Positions 7,384-15,848 of a DNA stretch of 42,229 bases are shown one piece after another. Position 1 is the stretch's first letter. Each line of letters opens with the position of its first letter. A program made the translations under genes and the position numbers. The notes under the pieces were generated by a model, which saw only the letters and a list, made by a program, of their open reading frames with translations, did no database searches and was not told where the DNA came from. Origin of the DNA: Blautia sp. (GTDB lineage Bacteria > Bacillota > Clostridia > Lachnospirales > Lachnospiraceae); contig JALERH010000188.1 of assembly GCA_022764275.1 (NCBI GenBank), positions 1-42,229 of the forward strand, given 5' to 3'.

Positions 7384-8919
7384 TCATTTACCAAGTGCAG
7401 TTTTCTGAGAAACTACAGTTGCTTTGTCGTAGCATGCAAATGCGTCGTCTACCAGTTTTTTGTCCGGCTTAGGAGTCACAAGGCTGACGATCGGAACGAT
7501 AATGAGACCGCCAAGCATTGCGATTGCGCCCATGTTGATCGGAGACTGCAAAATCACCGGAAGGCTTGGTCTTGCAAACATGTTGATAAATGTGAGACCA
7601 CAGCCCCAGATGAAAGATACCCAGCAGGATGCCACTGTTGTCTTCTTCCAGTACAGGGAATACAAAAATGGCGCCAGGAAGGAACCTGCAAGTGCTCCCC
7701 AGGACACACCCATCAGCTGTGCGATGAAGGTCACGGAGCTCTTATACTGGATCAGTGCAAGGATTGCAGAAATCGCAATAAATACTACGATAAATCCACG
7801 AATCACGGTAACCTGTTTTTTCTCATCCATATCTTTTGCAACATTGTCCTTGATAAAGTCGATCGTCAGTGTAGAGCTGGATGCGATTACCAGAGAAGAC
7901 AGGGTGGACATGGATGCGGAAAGTACCAGGATTACCACAAGTGCGATCAGCATCGGGCTTAAGCTCTCCAGCATGGTCGGGATTACAGAGTCATATCCAT
8001 TTGCAGCAATGTCGATTTTGTCAGAGAACAGACGTCCGAAACCACCAAGGAAATAACATCCGCCAGCTACAACAAGAGCAAATACTGTGGAAATAATGGT
8101 TCCTTTCTGGATTGCGCTCTCATCCTTAATCGCGTAGAATTTCTGAACCATCTGCGGAAGTCCCCATGTACCAAGAGAGGTAAGGATGACCACAAACAGC
8201 AGATTCAGCGGATCCGGTCCGAAGAAGGAAGCGAATACGCCTGGTGCGCTGGAAACCGTTTCATCGGAAATCTGTGCAAGCCCCTGGTATGCTTCCATGA
8301 ATCCGCCTTTGCTTGCAAGAACTGCTGCGATAACTGCCACAATACCTACCAGCATGATCATACCCTGGATAAAATCGTTGATCGCGGTAGCCATATAACC
8401 GCCGGCAATTACGTAAATGGCGGTAAGCACTGCCATCAGGACAATACAGATAGAATAATCAATATTGAATGCCATTCCAAAAAGTCTGGAAAGACCATTG
8501 TAAAGAGAGGCCGTATATGGAATCAGGAACACAAAGATGATCAGTGAAGCACAAAGCTTCAGTGATTTACTGTTGAATCTCTGTCCGAAAAACTGCGGCA
8601 TCGTCGCTGAATTAAGATGCTGTGTCATAATTCTGGTTCTTCTTCCAAGGACTGCCCATGCAAGAAGGGAACCAATGATGGCATTTCCAATACCTGCCCA
8701 GGTTGCAGCGATACCATATTTCCATCCAAACTGTCCTGCGTATCCTACAAATACTACAGCGGAAAAATAAGAAGTACCATATGCGAAAGCAGTAAGCCAT
8801 GGTCCCACGGAACGGCCGCCCAATACGAAGCCATTAACATCTGTTGCTGTTTTGCGGCAATACAGACCGATTGCAATCATCAGTGCAAAATATGCCACGA
8901 GTAAAATTACTTTTAACAT
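7384..8919 (-). CDS. Sodium:solute symporter (SSS family)
   Basis: This 511-residue protein has about 13 membrane segments. It belongs to the sodium:solute symporter family, which includes proline, pantothenate and monocarboxylate carriers. Seen are the N-terminal FVLGGRSVGPWLTAFAYG motif, typical of TM1-TM2, and a later SASMSTLSSLVIASSSTLT motif that belongs to the Na+-site helix 8 region. The start is the ATG at 8917-8919 behind AGAGGAAAG; an in-frame upstream ATG adds 15 non-hydrophobic residues with no ribosome site. A perfect -35/-10 pair at 9015-9043 and nested palindromes precede it. The substrate is unknown. Its position beside an aminotransferase and aryl-acid genes suggests an amino acid or organic acid. 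Confidence 0.85.
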   Translation of the reverse strand: MLKVILLVAYFALMIAIGLYCRKTATDVNGFVLGGRSVGPWLTAFAYGTSYFSAVVFVGYAGQFGWKYGIAATWAGIGNAIIGSLLAWAVLGRRTRIMTQHLNSATMPQFFGQRFNSKSLKLCASLIIFVFLIPYTASLYNGLSRLFGMAFNIDYSICIVLMAVLTAIYVIAGGYMATAINDFIQGMIMLVGIVAVIAAVLASKGGFMEAYQGLAQISDETVSSAPGVFASFFGPDPLNLLFVVILTSLGTWGLPQMVQKFYAIKDESAIQKGTIISTVFALVVAGGCYFLGGFGRLFSDKIDIAANGYDSVIPTMLESLSPMLIALVVILVLSASMSTLSSLVIASSSTLTIDFIKDNVAKDMDEKKQVTVIRGFIVVFIAISAILALIQYKSSVTFIAQLMGVSWGALAGSFLAPFLYSLYWKKTTVASCWVSFIWGCGLTFINMFARPSLPVILQSPINMGAIAMLGGLIIVPIVSLVTPKPDKKLVDDAFACYDKATVVSQKTALGK

Positions 8920-8968
8920 TTCTCTTTCCTCTTCCCTTTCGACTGATTTGTTTAGTCCGTGCATTATT

Positions 8969-9007
8969 CTTTAACGCAAAAAAGTTCTGAACTTTAAATC
9001 GTTAAAG
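8969..9007 (-). promoter_or_regulatory. Nested palindromes at the symporter transcription start: candidate operator
   Basis: An outer repeat CTTTAACG (8969-8976) ... CGTTAAAG (9000-9007) encloses an inner perfect palindrome AAAGTTC-T-GAACTTT (8981-8995). The outer right arm falls at the predicted +1 of the symporter promoter, a typical repressor position. It could alternatively form a leader hairpin. Confidence 0.55.
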
Positions 9008-9014
9008 TAAATTT

Positions 9015-9043
9015 ATTCTATCATACTGCCTATAATCTGTCAA
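9015..9043 (-). promoter_or_regulatory. Sigma-A promoter of the sodium:solute symporter
   Basis: On the minus strand TTGACA (9043-9038) is followed after 17 bases by TAGAAT (9020-9015). Transcription would begin near 9008, at the edge of the palindrome pair. Confidence 0.75.
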
Positions 9044-9091
9044 TTATTTACTTATGGTTTTGTGTATTTTTTCAGTGTCCTGATTCTTTGA

Positions 9092-9120
9092 TTGACAGAT
9101 AAAAAAATATGCTCTATCAT
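9092..9120 (+). promoter_or_regulatory. Sigma-A promoter of the aminotransferase operon
   Basis: TTGACA at 9092-9097 and TATCAT at 9115-9120 are separated by 17 bases. This gives a leader of about 125 nt before the aminotransferase, long enough to hold the structured element at 9134-9184. Confidence 0.7.
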
Positions 9121-9133
9121 TATTAAAGGTAAA

Positions 9134-9184
9134 AGATGCCAAACGGATTGTTCCGCACTTCGTGCTCCCACAATCCTGACATCT
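9134..9184 (+). promoter_or_regulatory. Structured 5' leader hairpin of unknown class
   Basis: Three nested helices can form: AGATG/CATCT (outer), GGATTGT/ACAATCC (middle) and GCAC/GTGC closing a TTC loop. Internal loops of unequal size separate them. No U-run follows, so it is not a terminator, and I do not recognise it as a known riboswitch. The location inside the predicted leader suggests a cis-acting RNA, but a simple stabilising stem is possible. Confidence 0.5.
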
Positions 9185-9195
9185 CATACAGTAAT

Positions 9196-9205
9196 GCGTT
9201 AACGC
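9196..9205. promoter_or_regulatory. GCGTTAACGC palindrome upstream of the aminotransferase
   Basis: This perfect ten-base palindrome shares the TTAACG core with the repeat arms at the symporter start 200 bases away. It may be a binding site for the same regulator. Confidence 0.4.
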
Positions 9206-9252
9206 GCAACGATAATAACAAACAATAAAGAAAGAAATACGAGGTAATCGTC

Positions 9253-10443
9253 ATGGCTAATTTAAACGAAAGAATGGTTGCACTGGGAACTCAGCGTTCC
9301 ATAATCCGCGAACTTTTCGAATTTGGAAAGCTCAGAGCTGCCGAAATCGGCGCTGAGAACGTATTTGATTTCTCAATTGGTAATCCAAGTGTCCCGTCTC
9401 CGGATGCAGTCAATGAGACCGCAATCAAACTGCTTCAGGAATCAGATCCGGTAACAATTCACGGATACACCAGCGCCCAGGGCGATGCCGGTGTCAGAAA
9501 ACTCCTTGCCGATTCCGTAAACAGACGTTTTGATACCTCCTTCGGACCAGATAACTTCTATGTATCCGTAGGTGCCGCTGCTGCACTTTGCTGCTGCCTG
9601 AACGGTCTTTGCAACAAAGATGACGAAGTCATCGTATTTGCCCCATACTTCCCGGAATACAAGGTATTCATCGAAGGCGCCGGTGCAAAGATCAACCTGA
9701 TTCCTGCTGATACCAAAGCATTTCAGATCGATTTTGAAAAATTTGAAGCTGCTATCAATGAGAAGACAAAAGCCGTTATCGTAAACTCTCCAAACAACCC
9801 ATGTGGTGTTGTATATTCACATGAGACCTGTACCAGACTTGCACAGATTCTGAAGGAAAAATCCGCAGAACTCGGACATCCCATTTACCTCATTGCAGAC
9901 GAACCATACCGTGAGATCGTATTTGATGGCATCGAAGTTCCATACCTGCCCAAGTATTACAGCAACACACTCGTATGCTACTCCTGGTCCAAATCCCTCT
10001 CTCTTCCCGGAGAACGTCTGGGATACGTTCTTGTTCCGGATGAGGTGGAAGAGCATGATCTGGTATACGCAGCAGTCGCAGGCGCAGGCCGTTCCCTGGG
10101 GTATGTAAATGCACCCGGACTTTTCCAGAGAGTCTGTGCCATGTGTGCAGACATGACCGCCGATATCTCCATCTACGAGACCAACCGCAACCTTCTTTAC
10201 AATGGCCTTCGTGAGCTTGGCTTCGATGTTGTAAAACCGGATGGAACCTTCTACATCTTCCCAAAGACCCTGGAAGAAGACGATATCGCTTTCTGCGAGA
10301 GGGCAAAACAGTATGATATCCTCATCGTTCCCGGAACCGGTTTTGGCTGCCCGGGACATACGCGTATTTCCTACTGTGTACCTACTGAAAGAATCGAACG
10401 CGCACTTACAGCATTTGGGAAACTGGCTGAATCTTACAGATAA
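9253..10443 (+). CDS. PLP-dependent class I/II aminotransferase
   Basis: This 396-residue fold-type I aminotransferase exchanges an amino group between an amino acid and a 2-oxoacid. The PLP lysine lies in SWSKSLSLPGER (about residue 243). The cofactor-holding NSPNNPCGVV and the Asp/Tyr motif IADEPYRE are also present, and an arginine that would bind the substrate carboxylate is in the C-terminal HTRISYC. Length is typical of aspartate/aromatic aminotransferases. The ribosome site is weak (CGAGGT). It is followed by the amidohydrolase gene and faces the indolepyruvate oxidoreductase operon, which makes aromatic amino acids plausible substrates. That specificity is inference. Confidence 0.85.
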   Translation: MANLNERMVALGTQRSIIRELFEFGKLRAAEIGAENVFDFSIGNPSVPSPDAVNETAIKLLQESDPVTIHGYTSAQGDAGVRKLLADSVNRRFDTSFGPDNFYVSVGAAAALCCCLNGLCNKDDEVIVFAPYFPEYKVFIEGAGAKINLIPADTKAFQIDFEKFEAAINEKTKAVIVNSPNNPCGVVYSHETCTRLAQILKEKSAELGHPIYLIADEPYREIVFDGIEVPYLPKYYSNTLVCYSWSKSLSLPGERLGYVLVPDEVEEHDLVYAAVAGAGRSLGYVNAPGLFQRVCAMCADMTADISIYETNRNLLYNGLRELGFDVVKPDGTFYIFPKTLEEDDIAFCERAKQYDILIVPGTGFGCPGHTRISYCVPTERIERALTAFGKLAESYR

Positions 10444-10499
10444 GATATATAAGATTTGCATATTTAGAAACCTGACCTTACAGAAAAGAGAAGACACCC

Positions 10500-11312
10500 A
10501 TGATCATTGATTTCCATACACATATATTTCCGAAAAAAATTGCAGAGCGTGCAATTTCCAGGCTGTCGGCAATCGTAAATCTGAAACCTGGCACCAATGG
10601 CTGTGCAGAAGGTCTGCGTGCTTCCATGCAAAAAGCCGGTATCGATCTGGGCGTAGTGCTTCCGGTCGTAACAGACATCAGGCAGTTTGATTCCATCGTC
10701 CGTTTTGCGGCTTTTCTCAATGAAACTTATGGTTCCTGCCAGGAACAGCGGCTGATTTCCCTTGCAGGCATTCATCCGGACGATCCCGACTATAAGGAAC
10801 GTCTGGTACTGTTAAAACGCGAAGGCTTCGCCGGGATCAAGGTTCATCCCAACTATCAGAATGTAGAATTTAACGACCTCCGTATGAAAAATCTTCTCTA
10901 TGCTGCATCCGAAATTGGTCTTCCGGTCATCACCCACGCCGGTTTTGATCCTTATACGCCAGATCATGAATTCTGCACCCCGGATATGATTCTGGAGGTT
11001 TTAAAAGATGTTGCACCGGAGAATCTGATACTCGCCCATCTGGGAAGCAACGAAAATTATGAGGAAGCCGAGGAAAAGCTTTGCGGCCAGAACGTCTATC
11101 TGGACACAGCCTACTCCATCACCCATGTGAAGGAAGCCCAGTTTATCCGTATGGTTCGTAAGCATGGTGCAGACAAGATTCTTTTTGGTACTGACAGCCC
11201 ATGGACAGATCAGAAAACCTGTGTAGAAATCCTGAAAAAATGTGCGCTCACCGACTGGGAAAAAGAATTGATTTTTTCCAAAAACGCTATGAAATTATTA
11301 GGCATCCGCTAA
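10500..11312 (+). CDS. Metal-dependent amidohydrolase-2 family hydrolase
   Basis: This 270-residue TIM-barrel hydrolase or decarboxylase belongs to the amidohydrolase-2 group. Metal-ligand motifs are visible in order: the N-terminal DFHTHIFP (HxH), a central KVHPNYQ, ITHAG, LAHLGSNE and FGTDSPW (the conserved Asp). Members act on lactones, amides or carboxylic acids, and the substrate cannot be read from sequence. It lies 56 bases after the aminotransferase on the same strand and ends at the shared terminator, so the two probably form one transcript. It may process a by-product of the transamination pathway. Confidence 0.78.
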   Translation: MIIDFHTHIFPKKIAERAISRLSAIVNLKPGTNGCAEGLRASMQKAGIDLGVVLPVVTDIRQFDSIVRFAAFLNETYGSCQEQRLISLAGIHPDDPDYKERLVLLKREGFAGIKVHPNYQNVEFNDLRMKNLLYAASEIGLPVITHAGFDPYTPDHEFCTPDMILEVLKDVAPENLILAHLGSNENYEEAEEKLCGQNVYLDTAYSITHVKEAQFIRMVRKHGADKILFGTDSPWTDQKTCVEILKKCALTDWEKELIFSKNAMKLLGIR

Positions 11313-11316
11313 AAAA

Positions 11317-11355
11317 GAAACCCACTGAAGAAATCTCCAGTGGGTTTTATTTTTA
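11317..11355. terminator. Bidirectional terminator between the amidohydrolase and the ACT-domain gene
   Basis: AACCCACTG and CAGTGGGTT form a nine-base stem with A-runs on the left and TTTTATTTTT on the right. It serves both convergent transcripts. Confidence 0.85.
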
Positions 11356-11790
11356 TCATTTCGACTCGCTCAATGCTTCCTGGCTGGCAAGCTTAAATCC
11401 TTTCGCTTCCAGAAGCTTTGCTGCTTTGGCATCCGCATTCGTACGAATGATCATATAAGCAACATCTGATTTTTTTCCTAAAATGGTATACATATACTCA
11501 ATGTTGATTCCTTCAGAACCAAGTACACGGATCATATTTGCCAGCATACCAGGCTCATCCTGCACTTCTACTGCAATCACCTCCGTAATGGAGCAGATAT
11601 ACCCTTCGCTCTTTAAAACTGTAACTGCATTGAAGACATCGTCAACGATAATGCGGGCAATACCAAAATCAGAGGCTTCCGCTACAGAAATCGCGCGAAG
11701 GTTGATTTTCTGTGCAGAGAGAACTGCTGCAAACTCAGCGAGTTTTCCAGGCTGGTTTTCAAGAAATACGGAAATCTGTTTAACTGTCAT
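11356..11790 (-). CDS. Double ACT-domain protein
   Basis: This 144-residue protein is made of two ACT domains (about 4-65 and 70-140). They are marked by FLENQPGKLAEFAAVL and VQDEPGMLANMIRVLGSEGI, with the Gly at the strand-helix turn that usually contacts an amino acid. No catalytic domain is attached. Stand-alone ACT pairs of this type commonly sit beside phenylacetate-CoA ligase and indolepyruvate oxidoreductase genes. It is the last gene of that operon, 19 bases after the ligase. A likely role is sensing an amino acid, possibly aromatic, to control a partner enzyme. This is inferred from context. Confidence 0.82.
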   Translation of the reverse strand: MTVKQISVFLENQPGKLAEFAAVLSAQKINLRAISVAEASDFGIARIIVDDVFNAVTVLKSEGYICSITEVIAVEVQDEPGMLANMIRVLGSEGINIEYMYTILGKKSDVAYMIIRTNADAKAAKLLEAKGFKLASQEALSESK

Positions 11791-11809
11791 GAATTTTCCC
11801 TCCTATTCA

Positions 11810-13117
11810 TTAGCCCTGATACAGGTTTCGTTTATCAATAACACGGACTGCCTTGCCTTCACTTCTTACAATCGTCTTAGGAGCAACCAGCTTAACCTTT
11901 GCATAAATGCCGAGCATAGCCTTCAGTCCGTTCACAAGTTCTTTCTCTTTTTCTGATACAACACTTAAGTTGTCGGAGAACATCTCCGGTGTCATTTCCA
12001 CCTGAACCTCGATGGTATCGCTGTTGTTTACACGGTCAACAATAATCTGATAGTTTGCCGGATATCCCTGATTCATAAGAACAGTCTCAATCTGAGACGG
12101 GAATACATTTACACCTTTTACGATGAGCATGTCGTCACTTCTTCCGAGTGGTTTTGTCATCTTAACATGCGTTCTTCCACAGGAACATTTCTTTCTGCTG
12201 AGAATGCAGATGTCGCGGGTACGGTATCTCATAAGAGGAAATGCCTCTTTGGAAATACTGGTAAATACAAGCTCCCCTTTCTCGCCATCCGGAAGAACTT
12301 CTCCGGTGATCGGGTTGATGACCTCGGGAATAAAATGATCTTCGTTTACATGCATACCGTTCTGTTCTTCGCATTCGAAAGCTACACCAGGTCCGGAAAT
12401 TTCAGTAAGTCCATAAATATCATATGCTTTGATACCAAGCTTCTCTTCGATATCATGGCGCATTTCCTCTGTCCATGCTTCCGCTCCGAAGATACCGGCT
12501 TTTAATTTGATCTTATCCCGGACTCCTCTCTCCTCAATGCTCTCTGCAAGATAAGCAGCATAAGACGGCGTACAGCAGAGAATCGTAGAGCCAAGATCTG
12601 TCATAAACTGTATCTGTCTCTCCGTATTTCCGGAAGACATGGGAAGTGTCAGGCATCCTACCTTATGAGATCCTCCATTTAATCCGGGGCCGCCGGTGAA
12701 CAGGCCATAACCATAGCTGACATGGCAGACATCTTCTTTTGTTCCCCCTGCTGCTACGATTGCTCTGGCACAGCAATCCTCCCAGAGATCAATGTCATGT
12801 TGGGTATAAAAAGCCACAACACGCCTTCCGGTAGTGCCACTGGTAGACTGAATGCGGACACACTCTGAAAGCGGGCGCGCAAGCAATCCATATGGATATT
12901 CATCTCTTAAGTCATCTTTTTCAATGAAAGGCAATTTCGGAAGGTCATCCACAGACCTGATGTCTTCCGGAGTAAGTCCCTTTTCCTCCATTCTTTTTCG
13001 ATACATGGGAACATTGTCCCAAACATTCTGGACCTGCTTTACAAGTCTCTCACTCTGGATCCTGTGAATTTCCTCTCTGGATGCACACTCGATCTCTGGC
13101 TGAAAATATCTGCTCAT
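11810..13117 (-). CDS. paaK: Phenylacetate--CoA ligase (PaaK-type)
   Basis: This 435-residue AMP-forming ligase converts phenylacetate or a related aryl acetate with CoA and ATP to the aryl-acetyl-CoA. The adenylate-forming P-loop is STSGTTGRRV (about residues 91-100). YGLTEISGPG marks the aromatic/ATP site, and the C-terminal domain with its conserved Lys (MLIVKGVNVFPSQ) is present. It lacks the longer N-terminal region of general acyl-CoA synthetases, as expected for PaaK. Its position after iorA-iorB suggests that it acts on indoleacetate, phenylacetate or hydroxyphenylacetate. In anaerobes the enzyme may feed reductive carboxylation to aryl pyruvates or run in the degradative direction. 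The ribosome site is AAGGAG. Confidence 0.88.
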   Translation of the reverse strand: MSRYFQPEIECASREEIHRIQSERLVKQVQNVWDNVPMYRKRMEEKGLTPEDIRSVDDLPKLPFIEKDDLRDEYPYGLLARPLSECVRIQSTSGTTGRRVVAFYTQHDIDLWEDCCARAIVAAGGTKEDVCHVSYGYGLFTGGPGLNGGSHKVGCLTLPMSSGNTERQIQFMTDLGSTILCCTPSYAAYLAESIEERGVRDKIKLKAGIFGAEAWTEEMRHDIEEKLGIKAYDIYGLTEISGPGVAFECEEQNGMHVNEDHFIPEVINPITGEVLPDGEKGELVFTSISKEAFPLMRYRTRDICILSRKKCSCGRTHVKMTKPLGRSDDMLIVKGVNVFPSQIETVLMNQGYPANYQIIVDRVNNSDTIEVQVEMTPEMFSDNLSVVSEKEKELVNGLKAMLGIYAKVKLVAPKTIVRSEGKAVRVIDKRNLYQG

Positions 13118-13153
13118 CTCTTTTCATTCTCCTTATTCTCTGGTGTCTGTCAT

Positions 13154-13720
13154 TTAACCTCTTCCAAGGGCAAATGCTTTTTTGTTCATTTCTACAAATC
13201 TGGCAGGGACACACTGCTCAATGGCGCCAAGCCATTTTTCTTCCGGAATATCAAAATATCTGGAAAGTCTTCCCATCAGAACCAGGTTTACTGCTTTGGC
13301 AGAACCTGCCTGCTCTGCAAGAGAAAGGCAATCCATGGCATCCACTGCGATTCCCTTTGCTTCCATTTTCTCGATCAGGTTTTCCGGATAAGCCGCAGCG
13401 CCGGTGATCACCGGCATGGGATCGATTTCCTGCGTATTAACTACGATACGTCCTCCTTTTTTCAGATATTCCACATAACGTGCCGCTTCCAGTTTTTCAA
13501 AAGATACGATAAAGTCTGCTTCACCCCTGTCAATGACCGGAGAATAAACCTTCTCGCCAAATCTTACATATGTAACCACGCTTCCGCCGCGCTGGCTCAT
13601 GCCATGTACCTCGGATACTTTTACATCATAGCCTTCGTTCAGAAGAAGATATCCCAAAAGTTTGCTGGCAAGAAGGGAACCCTGTCCGCCTACGCCAACA
13701 ATCATTACGTTCTTTGTCAT
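13154..13720 (-). CDS. iorB: Indolepyruvate ferredoxin oxidoreductase, beta subunit
   Basis: This 188-residue subunit of indolepyruvate:ferredoxin oxidoreductase belongs to the pyruvate-ferredoxin oxidoreductase gamma domain family. The glycine-rich start MIVGVGGQGSLLASKLL and the central EVHGMSQRGGSV motif are diagnostic. I chose the ATG at 13718-13720 because GAGGAATAAAG precedes it; the upstream in-frame ATG would overlap iorA. The gene starts four bases after the iorA stop, consistent with translational coupling. The complex converts aryl pyruvates, CoA and oxidised ferredoxin to aryl-acetyl-CoA and CO2, reversibly. Confidence 0.9.
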   Translation of the reverse strand: MTKNVMIVGVGGQGSLLASKLLGYLLLNEGYDVKVSEVHGMSQRGGSVVTYVRFGEKVYSPVIDRGEADFIVSFEKLEAARYVEYLKKGGRIVVNTQEIDPMPVITGAAAYPENLIEKMEAKGIAVDAMDCLSLAEQAGSAKAVNLVLMGRLSRYFDIPEEKWLGAIEQCVPARFVEMNKKAFALGRG

Positions 13721-13724
13721 TTCT

Positions 13725-15461
13725 TTATTCCTCCCCGCTCTGTAATGCATCAAACTTACACAGCTGCTGACAGACACCGCAGCCAACGCACAGTGTTGTA
13801 TCGATCACAGCTTTTTTGTCTTTCACGCTGATTGCCGGACATCCAAGACGCATACAGGATTTACATCCCACACAGTTATCTGTCTCAACCTTCAGAGGAG
13901 CTTTATGTTTTACATACTTAAGAAGCGCACATGGACGGCGGCTGATGATCACAGAAGGCTCATCTGCTGCAAGCTCTTCCTTCAATACTATGTCACATTC
14001 TTCCAGATTGTATGGATCCACGACGGATACGCGGTTGAAGCCCATGGCTTTGCACAGAGCCTCCAGATCGATCTTTCCTGCCGGGTCGCCTTTGATGTTA
14101 TACCCGGTGGTAGGGTTCTGCTGATGTCCGGTCATACCTGTAATGGAATTATCCAGAATGATAATAGTGGAATTGCTCTGGTTATAAGCAACATTTGCCA
14201 GACCGGTCATACCGGAATGCATAAAGGTCGAATCGCCGATTACGGCTACTGTCTTACCTTCGCTTTCTTTGCCGCTGGCTTTGTTAAAGCCGTGGATGGA
14301 ACTGATGGATGCACCCATACAGAGGGTCATGTCCATAGCTGCAAGAGGAGCTACCGCGCCAAGGGTATAGCAGCCGATATCTCCCAGCACTGTACATTTG
14401 TTTCTGGAAAGAGTATAGAATAAGCCTCTGTGAGGACATCCCGCACACATGACAGGCGGCCTTCCCGGAAGCGTTTCTTCAAGGGAATCAAACTCGGCAC
14501 ATTTACCATCAATCTTTTCAGCGATAAGATTCTGGGAAAACTCGCCGCAGATTGGAAGCAGGTCTTTTCCGGATAAAGTCAGGCCAAGCTGCCTGCAGTG
14601 ATTTTCGATGATCGGATCCAGCTCTTCGATCACGATAAGTCTGTCCACTTTTGCTGCAAAATCCTGAATCAGCTTTACAGGAAGAGGATTTACCATTCCA
14701 AGCTTCAGGATGCTTGCACTCTCACCGTAAACTTCCTTCGCATACTGATAGCTGGTGGAAGAAGTGATGATACCAAGTGCGGTTCCTCCCATCTCCACGC
14801 GGTTTAATGGGCTGGTCTCTGCGTATTCTGTCAGTTTTCTGGTACGCTCTTCTACGAATGGATGACGGCGGATGGCATTTCCAGGCATCATGACATACTT
14901 CTGGATATTTTTTTCATATGGCTTCTGCCGGGGAACCACACACTCACCCGGTTCTACAACACTCTGAGAATGAGCCACTCTGGTACACATTTTTATAATG
15001 ACCGGAGTGTCAAAGGTTTCCGAAATCTCATATGCAATCTTTGCAAATTCCAGTGCTTCTTCGGAATCAGATGGCTCCAGCATCGGTACTTTGGCTGCGA
15101 TCGCGTGATGACGGGAATCCTGCTCATTCTGGGAGGAGTGCATTCCCGGATCGTCTGCCACACAGATGACCATCCCTGCGTTAACCCCTGTATAAGAACA
15201 TGTATAAAGGGGGTCAGCCGCCACATTCAGGCCCACATGCTTCATACCGCAAAAGCTTCTTTTTCCTGCAAGGCAGGCTCCAAAAGCAACTTCCATGGCA
15301 ACCTTTTCGTTCGGCGCCCACTCACAGTAAACTTCATCATATTTTGCAATTTCCTCGGTGACTTCCGTACTTGGAGTCCCGGGATAACTGGATACAACAC
15401 TGCATCCTGCCTCGTATAAACCTCTGGCAAATGCCTTATTACCTAGCATTAACTGTTTCAT
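13725..15461 (-). CDS. iorA: Indolepyruvate ferredoxin oxidoreductase, alpha subunit
   Basis: This 578-residue thiamine-diphosphate enzyme subunit decarboxylates indolepyruvate and related aryl pyruvates. The N-terminal pyrimidine-binding domain begins with GCSVVSSYPGTPSTEV. The TPP-binding domain contains GDIGCYTLG and GDSTFMHSGMTG with a following N-rich motif. The C-terminus carries two ferredoxin clusters (CVGCKSCMRLGCP and CVGCGVCQQLC). Length fits IorA (about 580-640). It follows the TrpR-like regulator gene by 19 bases and has AAAGGAG, although the spacing is longer than ideal. The context of PaaK and an aminotransferase supports aromatic amino-acid metabolism. Confidence 0.93.
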   Translation of the reverse strand: MKQLMLGNKAFARGLYEAGCSVVSSYPGTPSTEVTEEIAKYDEVYCEWAPNEKVAMEVAFGACLAGKRSFCGMKHVGLNVAADPLYTCSYTGVNAGMVICVADDPGMHSSQNEQDSRHHAIAAKVPMLEPSDSEEALEFAKIAYEISETFDTPVIIKMCTRVAHSQSVVEPGECVVPRQKPYEKNIQKYVMMPGNAIRRHPFVEERTRKLTEYAETSPLNRVEMGGTALGIITSSTSYQYAKEVYGESASILKLGMVNPLPVKLIQDFAAKVDRLIVIEELDPIIENHCRQLGLTLSGKDLLPICGEFSQNLIAEKIDGKCAEFDSLEETLPGRPPVMCAGCPHRGLFYTLSRNKCTVLGDIGCYTLGAVAPLAAMDMTLCMGASISSIHGFNKASGKESEGKTVAVIGDSTFMHSGMTGLANVAYNQSNSTIIILDNSITGMTGHQQNPTTGYNIKGDPAGKIDLEALCKAMGFNRVSVVDPYNLEECDIVLKEELAADEPSVIISRRPCALLKYVKHKAPLKVETDNCVGCKSCMRLGCPAISVKDKKAVIDTTLCVGCGVCQQLCKFDALQSGEE

Positions 15462-15480
15462 AGGTAAATGAACTCTCCTT

Positions 15481-15795
15481 TCAACTTTCGCTTTCTGTCT
15501 TTGCTTCGCTTTCTTCCAAACGCTTCAAAGCTTTTTCCAGCATCCCCGTTCCGCCATTTAATACACGGTTAACACGGCTGATGGTTGCTGTACTGGCACT
15601 TGTTGTACTCATAATATCCGAATAGACCTTTTCCTGAGAAAGCATTCTGGCTACATCAAAACGCTGCTCGATGGAGCGAAGTTCCGTCTCAGCACAGATA
15701 TCCTCAAAAAAGTCCATACATTCTTCCATGGTTTCCAGCTGAAGAATTGCCTTGTACATATCTTCTTTTCTGGTTCTCTGAAAATTCTTCTTCAT
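15481..15795 (-). CDS. TrpR-like YerC/YecD family transcriptional regulator
   Basis: This 104-residue all-helical protein belongs to the YerC/YecD branch of the TrpR superfamily. The conserved blocks are RSIEQRFDVARML and, in the helix-turn-helix, SDIMSTTSASTATISRVNRVL (about residues 57-77). The start is the ATG at 15793-15795 with AGAAGAGG upstream; an in-frame ATG ten codons earlier is less well placed. It is the first gene of the iorA-iorB-paaK-ACT operon. This position, plus the palindrome at 15849-15875, suggests autoregulation and control by an aromatic amino acid. Family members' ligands are poorly known, so tryptophan sensing is only a hypothesis. Confidence 0.88.
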   Translation of the reverse strand: MKKNFQRTRKEDMYKAILQLETMEECMDFFEDICAETELRSIEQRFDVARMLSQEKVYSDIMSTTSASTATISRVNRVLNGGTGMLEKALKRLEESEAKTESES

Positions 15796-15848
15796 ATAAG
15801 CCTCTTCTTTCTGCAAAATGAGCACACTTTATTCCTGTATTGTATCAT

